NCBI GenBank assembly: GCA_947495915.1
Contig: CANMAW010000001.1
Coordinates: 372,001 to 436,000 of the forward strand
Reading direction: 5' to 3'
Length of the DNA stretch: 64,000 nucleotides
Source: Maribacter algarum (ex Lu et al. 2025) (nom. illeg.)
GTDB taxonomy: Bacteria; Bacteroidota; Bacteroidia; Flavobacteriales; Flavobacteriaceae
Shown here: piece after piece, positions 57,201 through 64,000 of the stretch
Layout: each line of letters begins with the position of its first letter
Numbering within the stretch: the first letter of the stretch is position 1
Position numbers and translations under genes: made by a program
The notes under the pieces: generated by a model
What the model was told of the DNA's origin: nothing
Database searches by the model: none
What the model saw: only the letters and a program-made list of their open reading frames with translations

Positions 57201-57593
57201 TTGGATTACCACTTCGGTTGTTTGTTCTATAGCTTTTTTGGTCAGAACAATTTGATTTTCATTTATTTTAAAATCAAAATCAGCCCTTGCTGATAATTCA
57301 GTCAAAACTGGTAAAATTGTTTTGCCTTTTACCTGAATTGTAACTTTTTGCCGATCATTAATTTCTTTAGTATTATAAAAGAAACTATACCCTGTTTGTA
57401 CCTTAATTTCCTTCAATACCTTACGAAGAGAAACTTCGTTGTAATGAATATCTATTTGCTTTTGAGACATAACGGTGTTTGCCGATAATTGAAACAGCAT
57501 AATAGATGCTAAAAAGAAAGAGATTTTCATTTTTAAGCGTAATATCTTACTTCGTTCTTTTTCAAGAACTCCGCGATTAATACATTTTTTCAT
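54261..57593 (-). CDS. SusC/RagA-family TonB-linked outer-membrane receptor with STN domain
   Basis: 1110 residues. Signal region to ~44, then an STN domain (~45-115, 'VSLRKVLKEIKVQTGYSFFY') that receives signals from FecR. A carboxypeptidase-regulatory-like domain follows (~133-215, 'VSGQVTDLDGLPLAGANVVI'). The TonB plug comes next ('EVLKDAASSAIYGAEGGNGVVIIT'), then a 22-strand barrel ending in 'SFIFGMSLSF'. The STN domain fits the FecR and ECF sigma genes next to it: substrate binding should be signalled across the envelope. The long N-terminal extension ('MKKCINRGVLEKERSK') is common in this family. It is followed 22 bases later by the susD-like gene. Confidence 0.94.
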   Translation of the reverse strand: MKKCINRGVLEKERSKILRLKMKISFFLASIMLFQLSANTVMSQKQIDIHYNEVSLRKVLKEIKVQTGYSFFYNTKEINDRQKVTIQVKGKTILPVLTELSARADFDFKINENQIVLTKKAIEQTTEVVIQENEVSGQVTDLDGLPLAGANVVIEGTTSGTQTDFDGNYTIVAQQGDVLVFSYLGFVSQSISVTENSSINVKLKEDLEELEQVVVIGYGAQKKSLLTGAISSVDSDALSNNTFTRAEQVLQGRTPGVYIVPNSGSPGAAPRVRIRGVSSNGNADPLYIVDGLRTRDISSIDPNDIEGMEVLKDAASSAIYGAEGGNGVVIITTKSGKVGRSEFNINTQYIINSINDTNAEYMNADQYKEYYGITDATQFDTNWLDEVFETGYAQRHNISYSSGTENSKNLISASILNQDGIVVTDKDSFKRYSIRLNGEHKVTDWLTIGNNVSYIYSERSAIRENDQTNGVLSSALRFDPLTPAVYPNEASIPAGSLNLFADRLDIALRDGQGNIFGNSTNVNSMNPLARIASTDGTTKTNRILGSVYGDIKFSEAFKFTSRLGFNSNTSSFHRFTRQFQYSPSHRGDQSVVFEQNNFSFFWQWENFITYNKSFGEHSVNVVLGTSAQESTFRNTIVNGGPTTINDIRYGEFDFLANQDVSNIRGNENTSNQGSYFGRLQYNYAGKYILQGTLRRDAASNFFLPTNNRWGTFPSFSAGWVVSEENFFNQDSNFFNFLKLRGSWGENGSLSNLGNFGYLGFLSSVNLNYTDGAGNLVTPIEPRQLNNFELTWETSEQLDLGVEAKFFNSRLSLVADYYEKTTRDLLTPNTPPLEAGNVASFVNAGDVLNKGFEFSLGYNDIVGDDFTFGINLNFSTLKNEVTSLSGSVDRLEGAISNGNWRSTWMEEGFPIWYFRGFKTDGIDATTGEPIIVDTDGEPGITAADETYLGDPHPDLIYGGTLNLGYKAFDLNVFVQGVSGNEILNGTIRNDDLDINLPIKYYNGRWTPGRTDAIWPIASHTGNAYRSDLLVEDGSYTKIKQIQLGYTLPESVIDMIPISKLRAYVSLENFFTFTKYSGLDPEVGASSNNGIGVDQGFYPTPRSFIFGMSLSF

Positions 57594-57670
57594 AATTTAG
57601 TGAGTCTTTAATTGTTAGTTATTTGATTTTAAGCATTAGTAATTAAATTGATTAAAGAATAGGTAATATT

Positions 57671-57700
57671 GAGAGAGAAGTGCCCTAATACTTCTCTCTC
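57671..57700 (-). terminator. hairpin between FecR and SusC-like genes
   Basis: GAGAGAGAAGT (57671-57681) pairs perfectly with ACTTCTCTCTC (57690-57700) directly after the FecR stop. The T-run is poor (AATATTACC), so attenuation or mRNA processing is as likely as termination. Confidence 0.55.
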
Positions 57701-58872
57701 TATTTTTGTGTTATTGTAATTTCATTTTGATTAAAACTGTATTCGAAAGGTGTACTTAGTGAAATAGTTTGAAGAATTAATTCAATATTTTCATCTGCAA
57801 ATTCACCTATATAAGCTGCATCTTTTAAATTTTCTGCCTTGTTAATAAATTGAACATTGTTTCGACGTTCTAATTTTGTAAGTATTTCATCAAAGGTTAA
57901 GTTGTTTATTACAAGTTTATTACGCATCCAATCTGTATACATATCAGTATCAACTTTAGCATTTGTCAACTTTTTTTCTGTTTTATTGAACGTTGCTTGA
58001 TGACTTGGTGTGATTTTCAACTCTTGGTCAGGGGAATTGGTTTGATACATACTAATTGAACCTTCAACTAAAGTAGCGGCTACATTTTTATCAGTATTAT
58101 AAGAAGATATATTAAACTGAGTACCATAAACCTTAATGTCAACACCGTCGGCATTAACTATAAAAGGCTTGGTTTTATTTGTGGTTACATCAAAAAATGC
58201 TTCTCCTTCTAAATAAACTGTTCTATGATCAACTGCCTCTGTAAAATTTTGAGGAAATTTCAATTTAGACCCAGCATTTAGCCAAACCTGAGTTCCGTCA
58301 GAAAGTTGTAGTTTAAATGTTTCTCCAAAAGGAATATAAATTTGATTATACACTATTTGGTCTAGAGAACTTTCTTCGTTATTAAAAGACATTGAAGCAT
58401 TAGACCTGTTAGCCAAAACTTTACCCTTCTCATCTAAAACAATCTCTTCTCCATTCGTTGAAATCACTTTAGAAGTGCCATCAGGCAAGGTCAAAATTAT
58501 CTCATTTTTATCAAGATTTTTATTATTCTCTTGAATGTCAACTACCTTGTCTTCAATCGGTTTCTGATCCCATTGATTTTTTGCAACAAATAACCCAATT
58601 GCCAATAACAAGATTACAGCTGCTGCATATTTCATTACATTACGAATAACGATTACTTTAGCCTTCTTCGACGCTATATTTTTTGTGAATTTTTGATAGG
58701 GATACACTGAATCAAAATCAATAGAGACGTTTTTGCTGTAAGCTTTAATCTGGTTTTTGAAATACTCTTTATTTGCATCATTTTCAAATACCCAAGAATC
58801 TAAAAGAGCCCTCTCTTCTTTAGAAATAGCGCCCGATAAAAACTTATTAATTAACGAATCGTAATTTTGCAT
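57700..58872 (-). CDS. FecR-family anti-sigma factor
   Basis: 390 residues from the ATG at 58872 ('MQNYDSLINKFLSGAISKEE'), where these proteins normally begin; ATG 58902 is an alternative, and longer starts overlap the divergent sigma gene. A short cytoplasmic sigma-binding part is followed by one TM helix (~79-97) and a periplasmic FecR domain ('IPFGETFKLQLSDGTQVWLN', 'VYLEGEAFFDV', 'VYGTQFNISSY'). A C-terminal STN-interacting part follows. It controls the adjacent ECF sigma factor in response to the SusC-like receptor. It is divergent from the sigma gene, with about 94 bases between starts. Confidence 0.9.
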   Translation of the reverse strand: MQNYDSLINKFLSGAISKEERALLDSWVFENDANKEYFKNQIKAYSKNVSIDFDSVYPYQKFTKNIASKKAKVIVIRNVMKYAAAVILLLAIGLFVAKNQWDQKPIEDKVVDIQENNKNLDKNEIILTLPDGTSKVISTNGEEIVLDEKGKVLANRSNASMSFNNEESSLDQIVYNQIYIPFGETFKLQLSDGTQVWLNAGSKLKFPQNFTEAVDHRTVYLEGEAFFDVTTNKTKPFIVNADGVDIKVYGTQFNISSYNTDKNVAATLVEGSISMYQTNSPDQELKITPSHQATFNKTEKKLTNAKVDTDMYTDWMRNKLVINNLTFDEILTKLERRNNVQFINKAENLKDAAYIGEFADENIELILQTISLSTPFEYSFNQNEITITQK

Positions 58873-58966
58873 TAATAGTTCTGATTTATTTATAAGATGC
58901 ATATTTCTCAAAAAACCCCTATATGTTTTTGGATTTTTATTATTTTGCATCAAATCTTTAACAGAT

Positions 58967-59524
58967 TTGAAAGAAAAAGATCTCATACAGAAATTACGAG
59001 AAGGTAATACAAGTGCCTATAACTATTTATTTTCTGAATATTATAGTTGGCTTTGTAATTATATGTTGCAGTTAACTAATGACCGTATAATAGCGGAAGA
59101 CTTAGTACAAGAGGTTCTCATTAAATTTTGGGAAAAGCGTAAGACTATCGCTATAAATTCTTCTCTTAAAAGTTATTTGTTTAAATCTTGCTATAATGCA
59201 TTTTTACAACATATAAGGTCTAAAAAAATACAATTTGACAGGTTAGACAAAATGCATTGGGAAGTAGTTTCTGAGGCTACTTTTGAAAATAGTTTAACTG
59301 AAACTGACATTCGATTAGAAAAGTTACATTCTCTTATTAATCAATTACCTCTTAGGTGCAGACAAATCTTTATTCTTAATAAGTTAAACAAAAAGAAATA
59401 CAAAGAAATCGCCTTAGATATGGGAATATCTATTAAAACGGTTGAAAATCAAATGTCAAAAGCACTACACTTTTTAAGAGAAAATGCGGTTCTACTCATT
59501 TTCATGAATTTATTTTATAGTTAA
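58967..59524 (+). CDS. ECF-type RNA polymerase sigma factor
   Basis: 185 residues starting at TTG 58967 ('MKEKDLIQKLREGNTSAYNY'), the typical start of flavobacterial ECF factors; no ATG suits. Region 2 holds 'DRIIAEDLVQEVLIKFWEKR' and region 4 'KKYKEIALDMGISIKTVENQ'. It should switch on the SusC/SusD locus when released by FecR. Unlike most such loci, it is not co-oriented with fecR: it is transcribed away from it. It converges on sufD, 47 bases away. Confidence 0.9.
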   Translation: MKEKDLIQKLREGNTSAYNYLFSEYYSWLCNYMLQLTNDRIIAEDLVQEVLIKFWEKRKTIAINSSLKSYLFKSCYNAFLQHIRSKKIQFDRLDKMHWEVVSEATFENSLTETDIRLEKLHSLINQLPLRCRQIFILNKLNKKKYKEIALDMGISIKTVENQMSKALHFLRENAVLLIFMNLFYS

Positions 59525-59571
59525 TCAAGGTTCTGAAATAAGTATAACACTATACTTTAATACCTATATAA

Positions 59572-60888
59572 TTATAAATCAAAACCCAAATTCACCCCTA
59601 ACTTATTTGCTATCAACTTATTAATTCTCATTTTCAGTTCAGGAATTCTAACGCTTTCTAAAATGTTATTTGCGAAGGCATACATCAATAAAGCACGAGC
59701 TTCTTTTTCAGGTATTCCTCTTGATTGCAAATAAAACATCGCATCTTCATCAAGCTGACCAATGGTACAACCATGAGAACATTTAACATCATCAGCGAAA
59801 ATCTCTAACTGTGGCTTAGTATTAATCGTCGCCTTATCGCTAATTAGAATATTATTGTTTTGTTGAAATGCATTGGTCTTTTGGGCGATTTTATCAACGA
59901 TTATTTTACCGTTAAATACGCCTGTTGAGTTTTCACCATAGATACCCTTATAATCTTGGTGGCTTTCGCAGTTCGGTTCAATGTGATGCACAAGCGTGTG
60001 ATGATCTACATGTTGTTTATCTCCTAAAATGGTAACACCTTTCATTGTAGAATCCATATACTCGCCATTTTGGTAAAAATTTAAGTTATTTCTAGTCAAT
60101 TTACCTCCAAATGAAAAAGTATGAACATTTACAAAACTCTTATCTTTTTGATTGATATAAGTATTATCAATTAAGGATGCCGTAGAAGCATCATTTTGAA
60201 CTTTATAATAATCAACAATCGCACTTTTAGCTGCAAAAATTTCTGTTACAGCATTCGTAAGCACCTCATTGCTAGTCAAACTTTGATGACGTTCTATCAC
60301 CTGCAATTCTGCATTTTCTTCAACAATAATGAGGTTACGTGGTTGTAACATCAATGCAGCTTCGTTGCCTGTCGCAAAATGCACGATTTCTACCGGTTTC
60401 TTTGGCATTTTGTTCTTTGGGATATAGATATAAGCCCCTTCTCTGCTGAATGCCGTATTCAAAGTTGTTAAAGACTCGTCTTTAGAGGCTACCTTATTAA
60501 AATATACGTCAATGATTTGTTTATACATTGGTTTTGTCAATGCAGAACTCATCAAGCAAATATCAACACCGTCATGGGTAGTTTCTGAAAGATTAGAACT
60601 ATAAATACCATCAATAAATACAATCTTGTACGTATCAATGTCATGAATAAAATACTTCTTAACATCTTTGTAAGCTAAGGCATTATCTTGTTTCGGAAAT
60701 ATGCTAAAATCTATCTTTTGTAAGCCTTTTAACGACGTATATTTCCAAGCCTCTTCTTTTTTCGACGGAAACCCTTTTGTTTCAAAATTTTTCATCGCTT
60801 CCGTTCGAACATCATGCACAGGATGTTCTACATCAACGTTATTTTCAAACGCCATAAAAGATGAAACTAGTTTGTCTTTTAAATCCAT
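59572..60888 (-). CDS. sufD: Fe-S cluster assembly protein SufD
   Basis: 438 residues, normal length. Part of the SufBC2D scaffold that builds Fe-S clusters. The core beta-helix is recognisable ('HHTLVHHIEPNCESHQDYKG', 'GVFNGKIIVDKIAQKTNAFQ') and the end 'KCSHGCTIGQLDEDAMFYLQ' leads to 'SRGIPEKEARALLMYAF', as in SufB/SufD. It is 71 bases after sufC. The next downstream suf gene, sufS, is ~10 kb away because of the inserted uptake locus. Confidence 0.95.
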   Translation of the reverse strand: MDLKDKLVSSFMAFENNVDVEHPVHDVRTEAMKNFETKGFPSKKEEAWKYTSLKGLQKIDFSIFPKQDNALAYKDVKKYFIHDIDTYKIVFIDGIYSSNLSETTHDGVDICLMSSALTKPMYKQIIDVYFNKVASKDESLTTLNTAFSREGAYIYIPKNKMPKKPVEIVHFATGNEAALMLQPRNLIIVEENAELQVIERHQSLTSNEVLTNAVTEIFAAKSAIVDYYKVQNDASTASLIDNTYINQKDKSFVNVHTFSFGGKLTRNNLNFYQNGEYMDSTMKGVTILGDKQHVDHHTLVHHIEPNCESHQDYKGIYGENSTGVFNGKIIVDKIAQKTNAFQQNNNILISDKATINTKPQLEIFADDVKCSHGCTIGQLDEDAMFYLQSRGIPEKEARALLMYAFANNILESVRIPELKMRINKLIANKLGVNLGFDL

Positions 60889-60959
60889 ATTTTTCTAAAT
60901 TCTATTTCAGAAACGAACAACAGTTTTTCAAAAACTGCTTTACGTATTTGCACTTTTTT

Positions 60960-61718
60960 TTATACTGTAGCTTCCTGTTTAATCCAATCGTAACCTTTTG
61001 CCTCAAGTTCAAGAGCTAACTCTTTACCGCCAGACTTCACAATTTTACCGTTATGTAAAACGTGTACAAAATCAGGAACGATATATTCTAACAAGCGCTG
61101 GTAGTGCGTAATTACAATTACTGCGTTGTCTTTACTTTTCAGTTTATTTACACCGTTTGCTACAATTCGTAGGGCATCAATATCTAAACCAGAATCTGTT
61201 TCATCTAAAATCGCCAACTTTGGTTCAAGCATAGCCATTTGAAAAATTTCGTTTCTTTTCTTTTCACCACCTGAGAATCCTTCATTCAACGAGCGTGATA
61301 AGAACTTTCTATCAATTTCTAACATTTCTGCTTTCTCTCGAATCAACTTCAACATTTGATTTGCAGGCATATCTTCTAAGCCCTTTGCTTTACGAGATTC
61401 GTTAATAGCAGTTTTCATGAAGTTGGTAACAGAAACCCCAGGAATTTCTACTGGATATTGAAACGAAAGAAAGACACCTTTGTGCGCTCTATCTTCAGGG
61501 GCATCATCTTCTAAATCTTCACCATCAAGAACCACATTACCTTTAGTAACTTCAAATTCTTCTTTTCCTGCAATTACAGACGCCAAAGTGCTTTTTCCAG
61601 AACCATTAGGACCCATAATTGCATGAACCTCTCCGGCATTTACCTCAAGGTTAATTCCTTTTAAAATTTCTTTATCCTCTACACTAGCGTGTAAATCATT
61701 AATCTTAAGCATACTCAT
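60960..61718 (-). CDS. sufC: Fe-S cluster assembly ATPase SufC
   Basis: 252 residues, normal length. An ABC-type ATPase that works with SufB and SufD. Walker A 'GPNGSGKST' is at 36-44, the signature is 'FSGGEKKRNEI', and Walker B is 'LAILDETDSGLD'. Its start overlaps the stop of the MBL lipoprotein by one base (TAATG), and sufD follows 71 bases later. Confidence 0.96.
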   Translation of the reverse strand: MSMLKINDLHASVEDKEILKGINLEVNAGEVHAIMGPNGSGKSTLASVIAGKEEFEVTKGNVVLDGEDLEDDAPEDRAHKGVFLSFQYPVEIPGVSVTNFMKTAINESRKAKGLEDMPANQMLKLIREKAEMLEIDRKFLSRSLNEGFSGGEKKRNEIFQMAMLEPKLAILDETDSGLDIDALRIVANGVNKLKSKDNAVIVITHYQRLLEYIVPDFVHVLHNGKIVKSGGKELALELEAKGYDWIKQEATV

Positions 61719-62587
61719 TATTTTAAATATTCAGGTGCCTTAGGCATTTTAATAAAATCTTCTTTTTGATGCTGCAAGTAAACTTTTGCGTTTTTATCTT
61801 TTGCAAAAGCCTCAAAGGCATCCATACTTTTTAAGGTAAGCTCTACATCAAAATTAAAGCTCGGAACTCTTTTATGAATTCTATTTTCATACAGGTGAAA
61901 CAAATCTCCAGACAACAATGTTGGGCCATTTTCAGCTAAATCGAGAAAAAGAACTTGATGCCCCGGTGTATGACCTGGCATCGATTTAATCACCACGGTG
62001 CCATCACCAAAAACATCATAATCACCCGTCAGTTTTTTAACTTTAGTCAACTCTTTAATCGCGTTGTAGTTATCGGTATTTGTTTTTTGTGACTCTTCGC
62101 TAGTAATAAAATCATATTCGGCCTCTTGCACTAACCACGTTGCTTCTTTTAATTTATTAGCATGCCCACTGTGATCAAAATGCGTATGTGAAAGTGCTAA
62201 GAAATCAATATCTTCAATTTCTAAACCAATCGATTGCAGTTGACTTACTACAGAATCTCTTCTAGAAACTGTAAAAGCACCACTTGGGTCGGTAAATGGT
62301 TCAGGCATGCCAATTAAACCTTCAGGTAGCCCTGCATCCCACATTAGGTTTCCTTTAGGGTGGCTTATGACATAAAAAGCATCTGCAAATTCTTTGGTTT
62401 GCCCTTGATATGTGGTGTCTTGTGAAAATAGCTCTAACTTATTCACCATTACGGTACCACCGTCAAAAGTATATAGTTTCACTGTAGGCTTTTCTATCGT
62501 AGCAGCTGTTTCTTTTTCTGCTTTTTTTACTTCTTTGCATGCAAAAAGTGAAATGGCAATAAAAAATATAAATATGTACTTTTTCAT
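61718..62587 (-). CDS. MBL-fold (AHL-lactonase-like) lipoprotein
   Basis: 289 residues from the ATG at 62587; the longer frame has an implausible start. A lipobox (ISLFACKE, Cys17) predicts an envelope lipoprotein. The metallo-beta-lactamase motif 'LSHTHFDHSGH' (His134, His136, Asp138, His139) and 'SMPGHTPGHQVLFLDL' match the two-zinc lactonase branch. N-acyl homoserine lactonase activity is the usual label for this branch, but the substrate is uncertain. It is inserted between sufB and sufC and overlaps sufC by one base. Its location outside the cytoplasm makes direct help with Fe-S assembly unlikely. Confidence 0.83.
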   Translation of the reverse strand: MKKYIFIFFIAISLFACKEVKKAEKETAATIEKPTVKLYTFDGGTVMVNKLELFSQDTTYQGQTKEFADAFYVISHPKGNLMWDAGLPEGLIGMPEPFTDPSGAFTVSRRDSVVSQLQSIGLEIEDIDFLALSHTHFDHSGHANKLKEATWLVQEAEYDFITSEESQKTNTDNYNAIKELTKVKKLTGDYDVFGDGTVVIKSMPGHTPGHQVLFLDLAENGPTLLSGDLFHLYENRIHKRVPSFNFDVELTLKSMDAFEAFAKDKNAKVYLQHQKEDFIKMPKAPEYLK

Positions 62588-62615
62588 TTCTATATAATGT
62601 TTGTTCAATAGTAAA

Positions 62616-64000
62616 CTACCCAACAGAACCTTCAAGGCTGATTTCCAACAATTTTTGAGCTTCAACAGCAAACTCCATCGGTAATTTGTTTAAAACCTCT
62701 TTACTAAATCCATTCACAATTAATGCAATGGCTTTTTCAGTATCAATACCTCTTTGGTTACAATAGAATATTTGATCTTCACCAATTTTGCTGGTGGTTG
62801 CTTCATGCTCTATTTGAGCAGTTTTATTTTTCGCTTCTATGTACGGAAAAGTATGTGCTCCACATTCATTACCCATCAACAATGAATCACACTGTGAAAA
62901 GTTTCGAGCATTTTCTGCTCGAGAACCTATATGAACTAATCCACGATAACTGTTTTGAGATTTACCAGCAGAAATACCTTTAGAAATAATGGTACTCTTG
63001 GTATTCTTACCCAAGTGTACCATTTTAGTACCCGTATCAGCTTGCTGAAAATTATTAGTTACGGCTATAGAATAAAACTCGCCTACAGAATTATTTCCTT
63101 TTAAAATACAAGAAGGATATTTCCATGTTACAGCAGAACCGGTTTCTACTTGTGTCCATGAAATTTTTGAATTGTTTTCACAAATTCCGCGTTTGGTAAC
63201 GAAATTATACACCCCACCTTTTCCTTCGGCATTACCAGGATACCAGTTTTGTACCGTTGAGTATTTTATCTCTGCGTCATCTAGAGCAATTAATTCAACA
63301 ACAGCAGCGTGAAGTTGGTTCTCATCTCTTGATGGTGCTGTACAACCTTCTAAATAACTTACGTAACTGCTTTCATCAGCAATAACTAGGGTTCTTTCAA
63401 ACTGACCCGTACCGCCTTCATTAATTCTGAAATACGTCGAAAGTTCCATCGGACATTTCACGCCCTTTGGAATGTAACAGAAAGACCCGTCAGTAAAGAC
63501 TGCTGAATTTAATGCAGCATAAAAGTTGTCTGTTTTAGGAACTACGGTTCCCATATATTTTTTGACCAACTCAGGATGTTCTTGAATCGCTTCAGAAATT
63601 GGCATAAAAATAATACCCTTTTCTGCTAAGGTTTTCTTGAATGTAGTTGCTACCGAAACCGAGTCAACAACGATATCAACCGCTACATTTTGAAGCTTTT
63701 TCTGCTCATCTACGGAAATGCCTAGTTTGCGGTACATTTCTAACAATTCAGGATCTACATCATCTAACGACTTGTTAGGGTCTGCTTTCTTCGGAGCCGA
63801 ATAATAACTTATCGATTGAAAATCTGGTTTTTCATAGTTGACATTCGCCCACTCAGGTTCTTCCATCTTTTCCCAAATACGAAAGGCTTCTAATCGCCAT
63901 TCGGTCATCCATTCAGGTTCATTTTTCTTTTTAGAAATTGCTCTAACGATATCTTCATTTAACCCTTTAGGAAAAGTATCAGATTCAATATCGGTATAAA
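62616..64000 (-). CDS. sufB: Fe-S cluster assembly protein SufB (5' end outside window)
   Basis: 462 residues are visible and the frame runs off the right edge; the usual ~480-residue SufB would start just outside. Coding continues upstream of the internal ATG at 63908 ('[20 protein letters not shown]'), so that ATG is not the start. Typical stretches are '[19 protein letters not shown]', '[19 protein letters not shown]' and '[20 protein letters not shown]' near the end, with the conserved Cys. SufB is the scaffold on which the cluster forms. Confidence 0.95.
   Translation of the reverse strand, partial: YTDIESDTFPKGLNEDIVRAISKKKNEPEWMTEWRLEAFRIWEKMEEPEWANVNYEKPDFQSISYYSAPKKADPNKSLDDVDPELLEMYRKLGISVDEQKKLQNVAVDIVVDSVSVATTFKKTLAEKGIIFMPISEAIQEHPELVKKYMGTVVPKTDNFYAALNSAVFTDGSFCYIPKGVKCPMELSTYFRINEGGTGQFERTLVIADESSYVSYLEGCTAPSRDENQLHAAVVELIALDDAEIKYSTVQNWYPGNAEGKGGVYNFVTKRGICENNSKISWTQVETGSAVTWKYPSCILKGNNSVGEFYSIAVTNNFQQADTGTKMVHLGKNTKSTIISKGISAGKSQNSYRGLVHIGSRAENARNFSQCDSLLMGNECGAHTFPYIEAKNKTAQIEHEATTSKIGEDQIFYCNQRGIDTEKAIALIVNGFSKEVLNKLPMEFAVEAQKLLEISLEGSVG

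Overview
The window is a piece of an AT-rich chromosome from the Bacteroidota, most likely a marine member of the Flavobacteriaceae. The evidence is a C-terminal type IX secretion sorting domain, a SusC/SusD pair with an STN-domain TonB receptor, a FecR/ECF sigma pair, many short lipoproteins, Bacteroidota-type promoter boxes (TAnnTTTG), and a suf cluster containing DUF59, DUF2480 and DUF3078 genes. No tRNA, rRNA, CRISPR array or insertion sequence was seen.

Layout. 1-2.6 kb: the 3' end of a secreted T9SS substrate, a lipoprotein and a CotH-like protein. 2.6-9.2 kb (minus): an envelope operon encoding a papain-like protease with a DUF4384-like tail, a lipoprotein, an M48-like TPR metalloprotease and two CHASE2 membrane proteins flanking a small exported protein. 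9.4-15.7 kb: a MATE exporter, ferrochelatase and a very long TraB/GumN-type protein. 15.7-24.1 kb (minus): a tightly coupled seven-gene operon with a coiled-coil protein, an AAA+ ATPase, two unrecognised soluble proteins, two membrane proteins and a VOC protein; its purpose is unknown. 24.3-26.5 kb: a DUF1460 protein and a lipoprotein.

26.5-38.1 kb is a heme region: an AraC regulator divergent from hemA, the fused hemC-hemD, hemE, a GNAT enzyme, a membrane protein, hemF and a 54-residue basic protein, then a lipoprotein, a helicase with an apparent membrane hairpin, and hemB. With hemH at 10.8-11.9 kb, most steps from glutamyl-tRNA to heme are covered; hemL and protoporphyrinogen oxidase are not in the window. 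38.2-44.4 kb holds mostly housekeeping genes (serine hydrolase, CNNM-type transporter, ogt, exonuclease, EEP hydrolase, hflX).

44.4-45.4 kb has no credible protein gene. It carries three tandem, diverged units, each ending in a strong intrinsic terminator; two share a conserved promoter-like pair of boxes. I interpret these as tandem small RNA genes, and they are the most striking unexplained feature here.

45.4-64 kb (mostly minus) is the Fe-S assembly region sufB-(MBL lipoprotein)-sufC-sufD ... sufS-sufE-DUF59-DUF2480-DUF3078. It is split between sufD and sufS by a TonB-dependent uptake locus (ECF sigma, FecR, SusC, SusD, FG-GAP/ASPIC lipoprotein). sufB runs off the right edge and the T9SS protein runs off the left edge.
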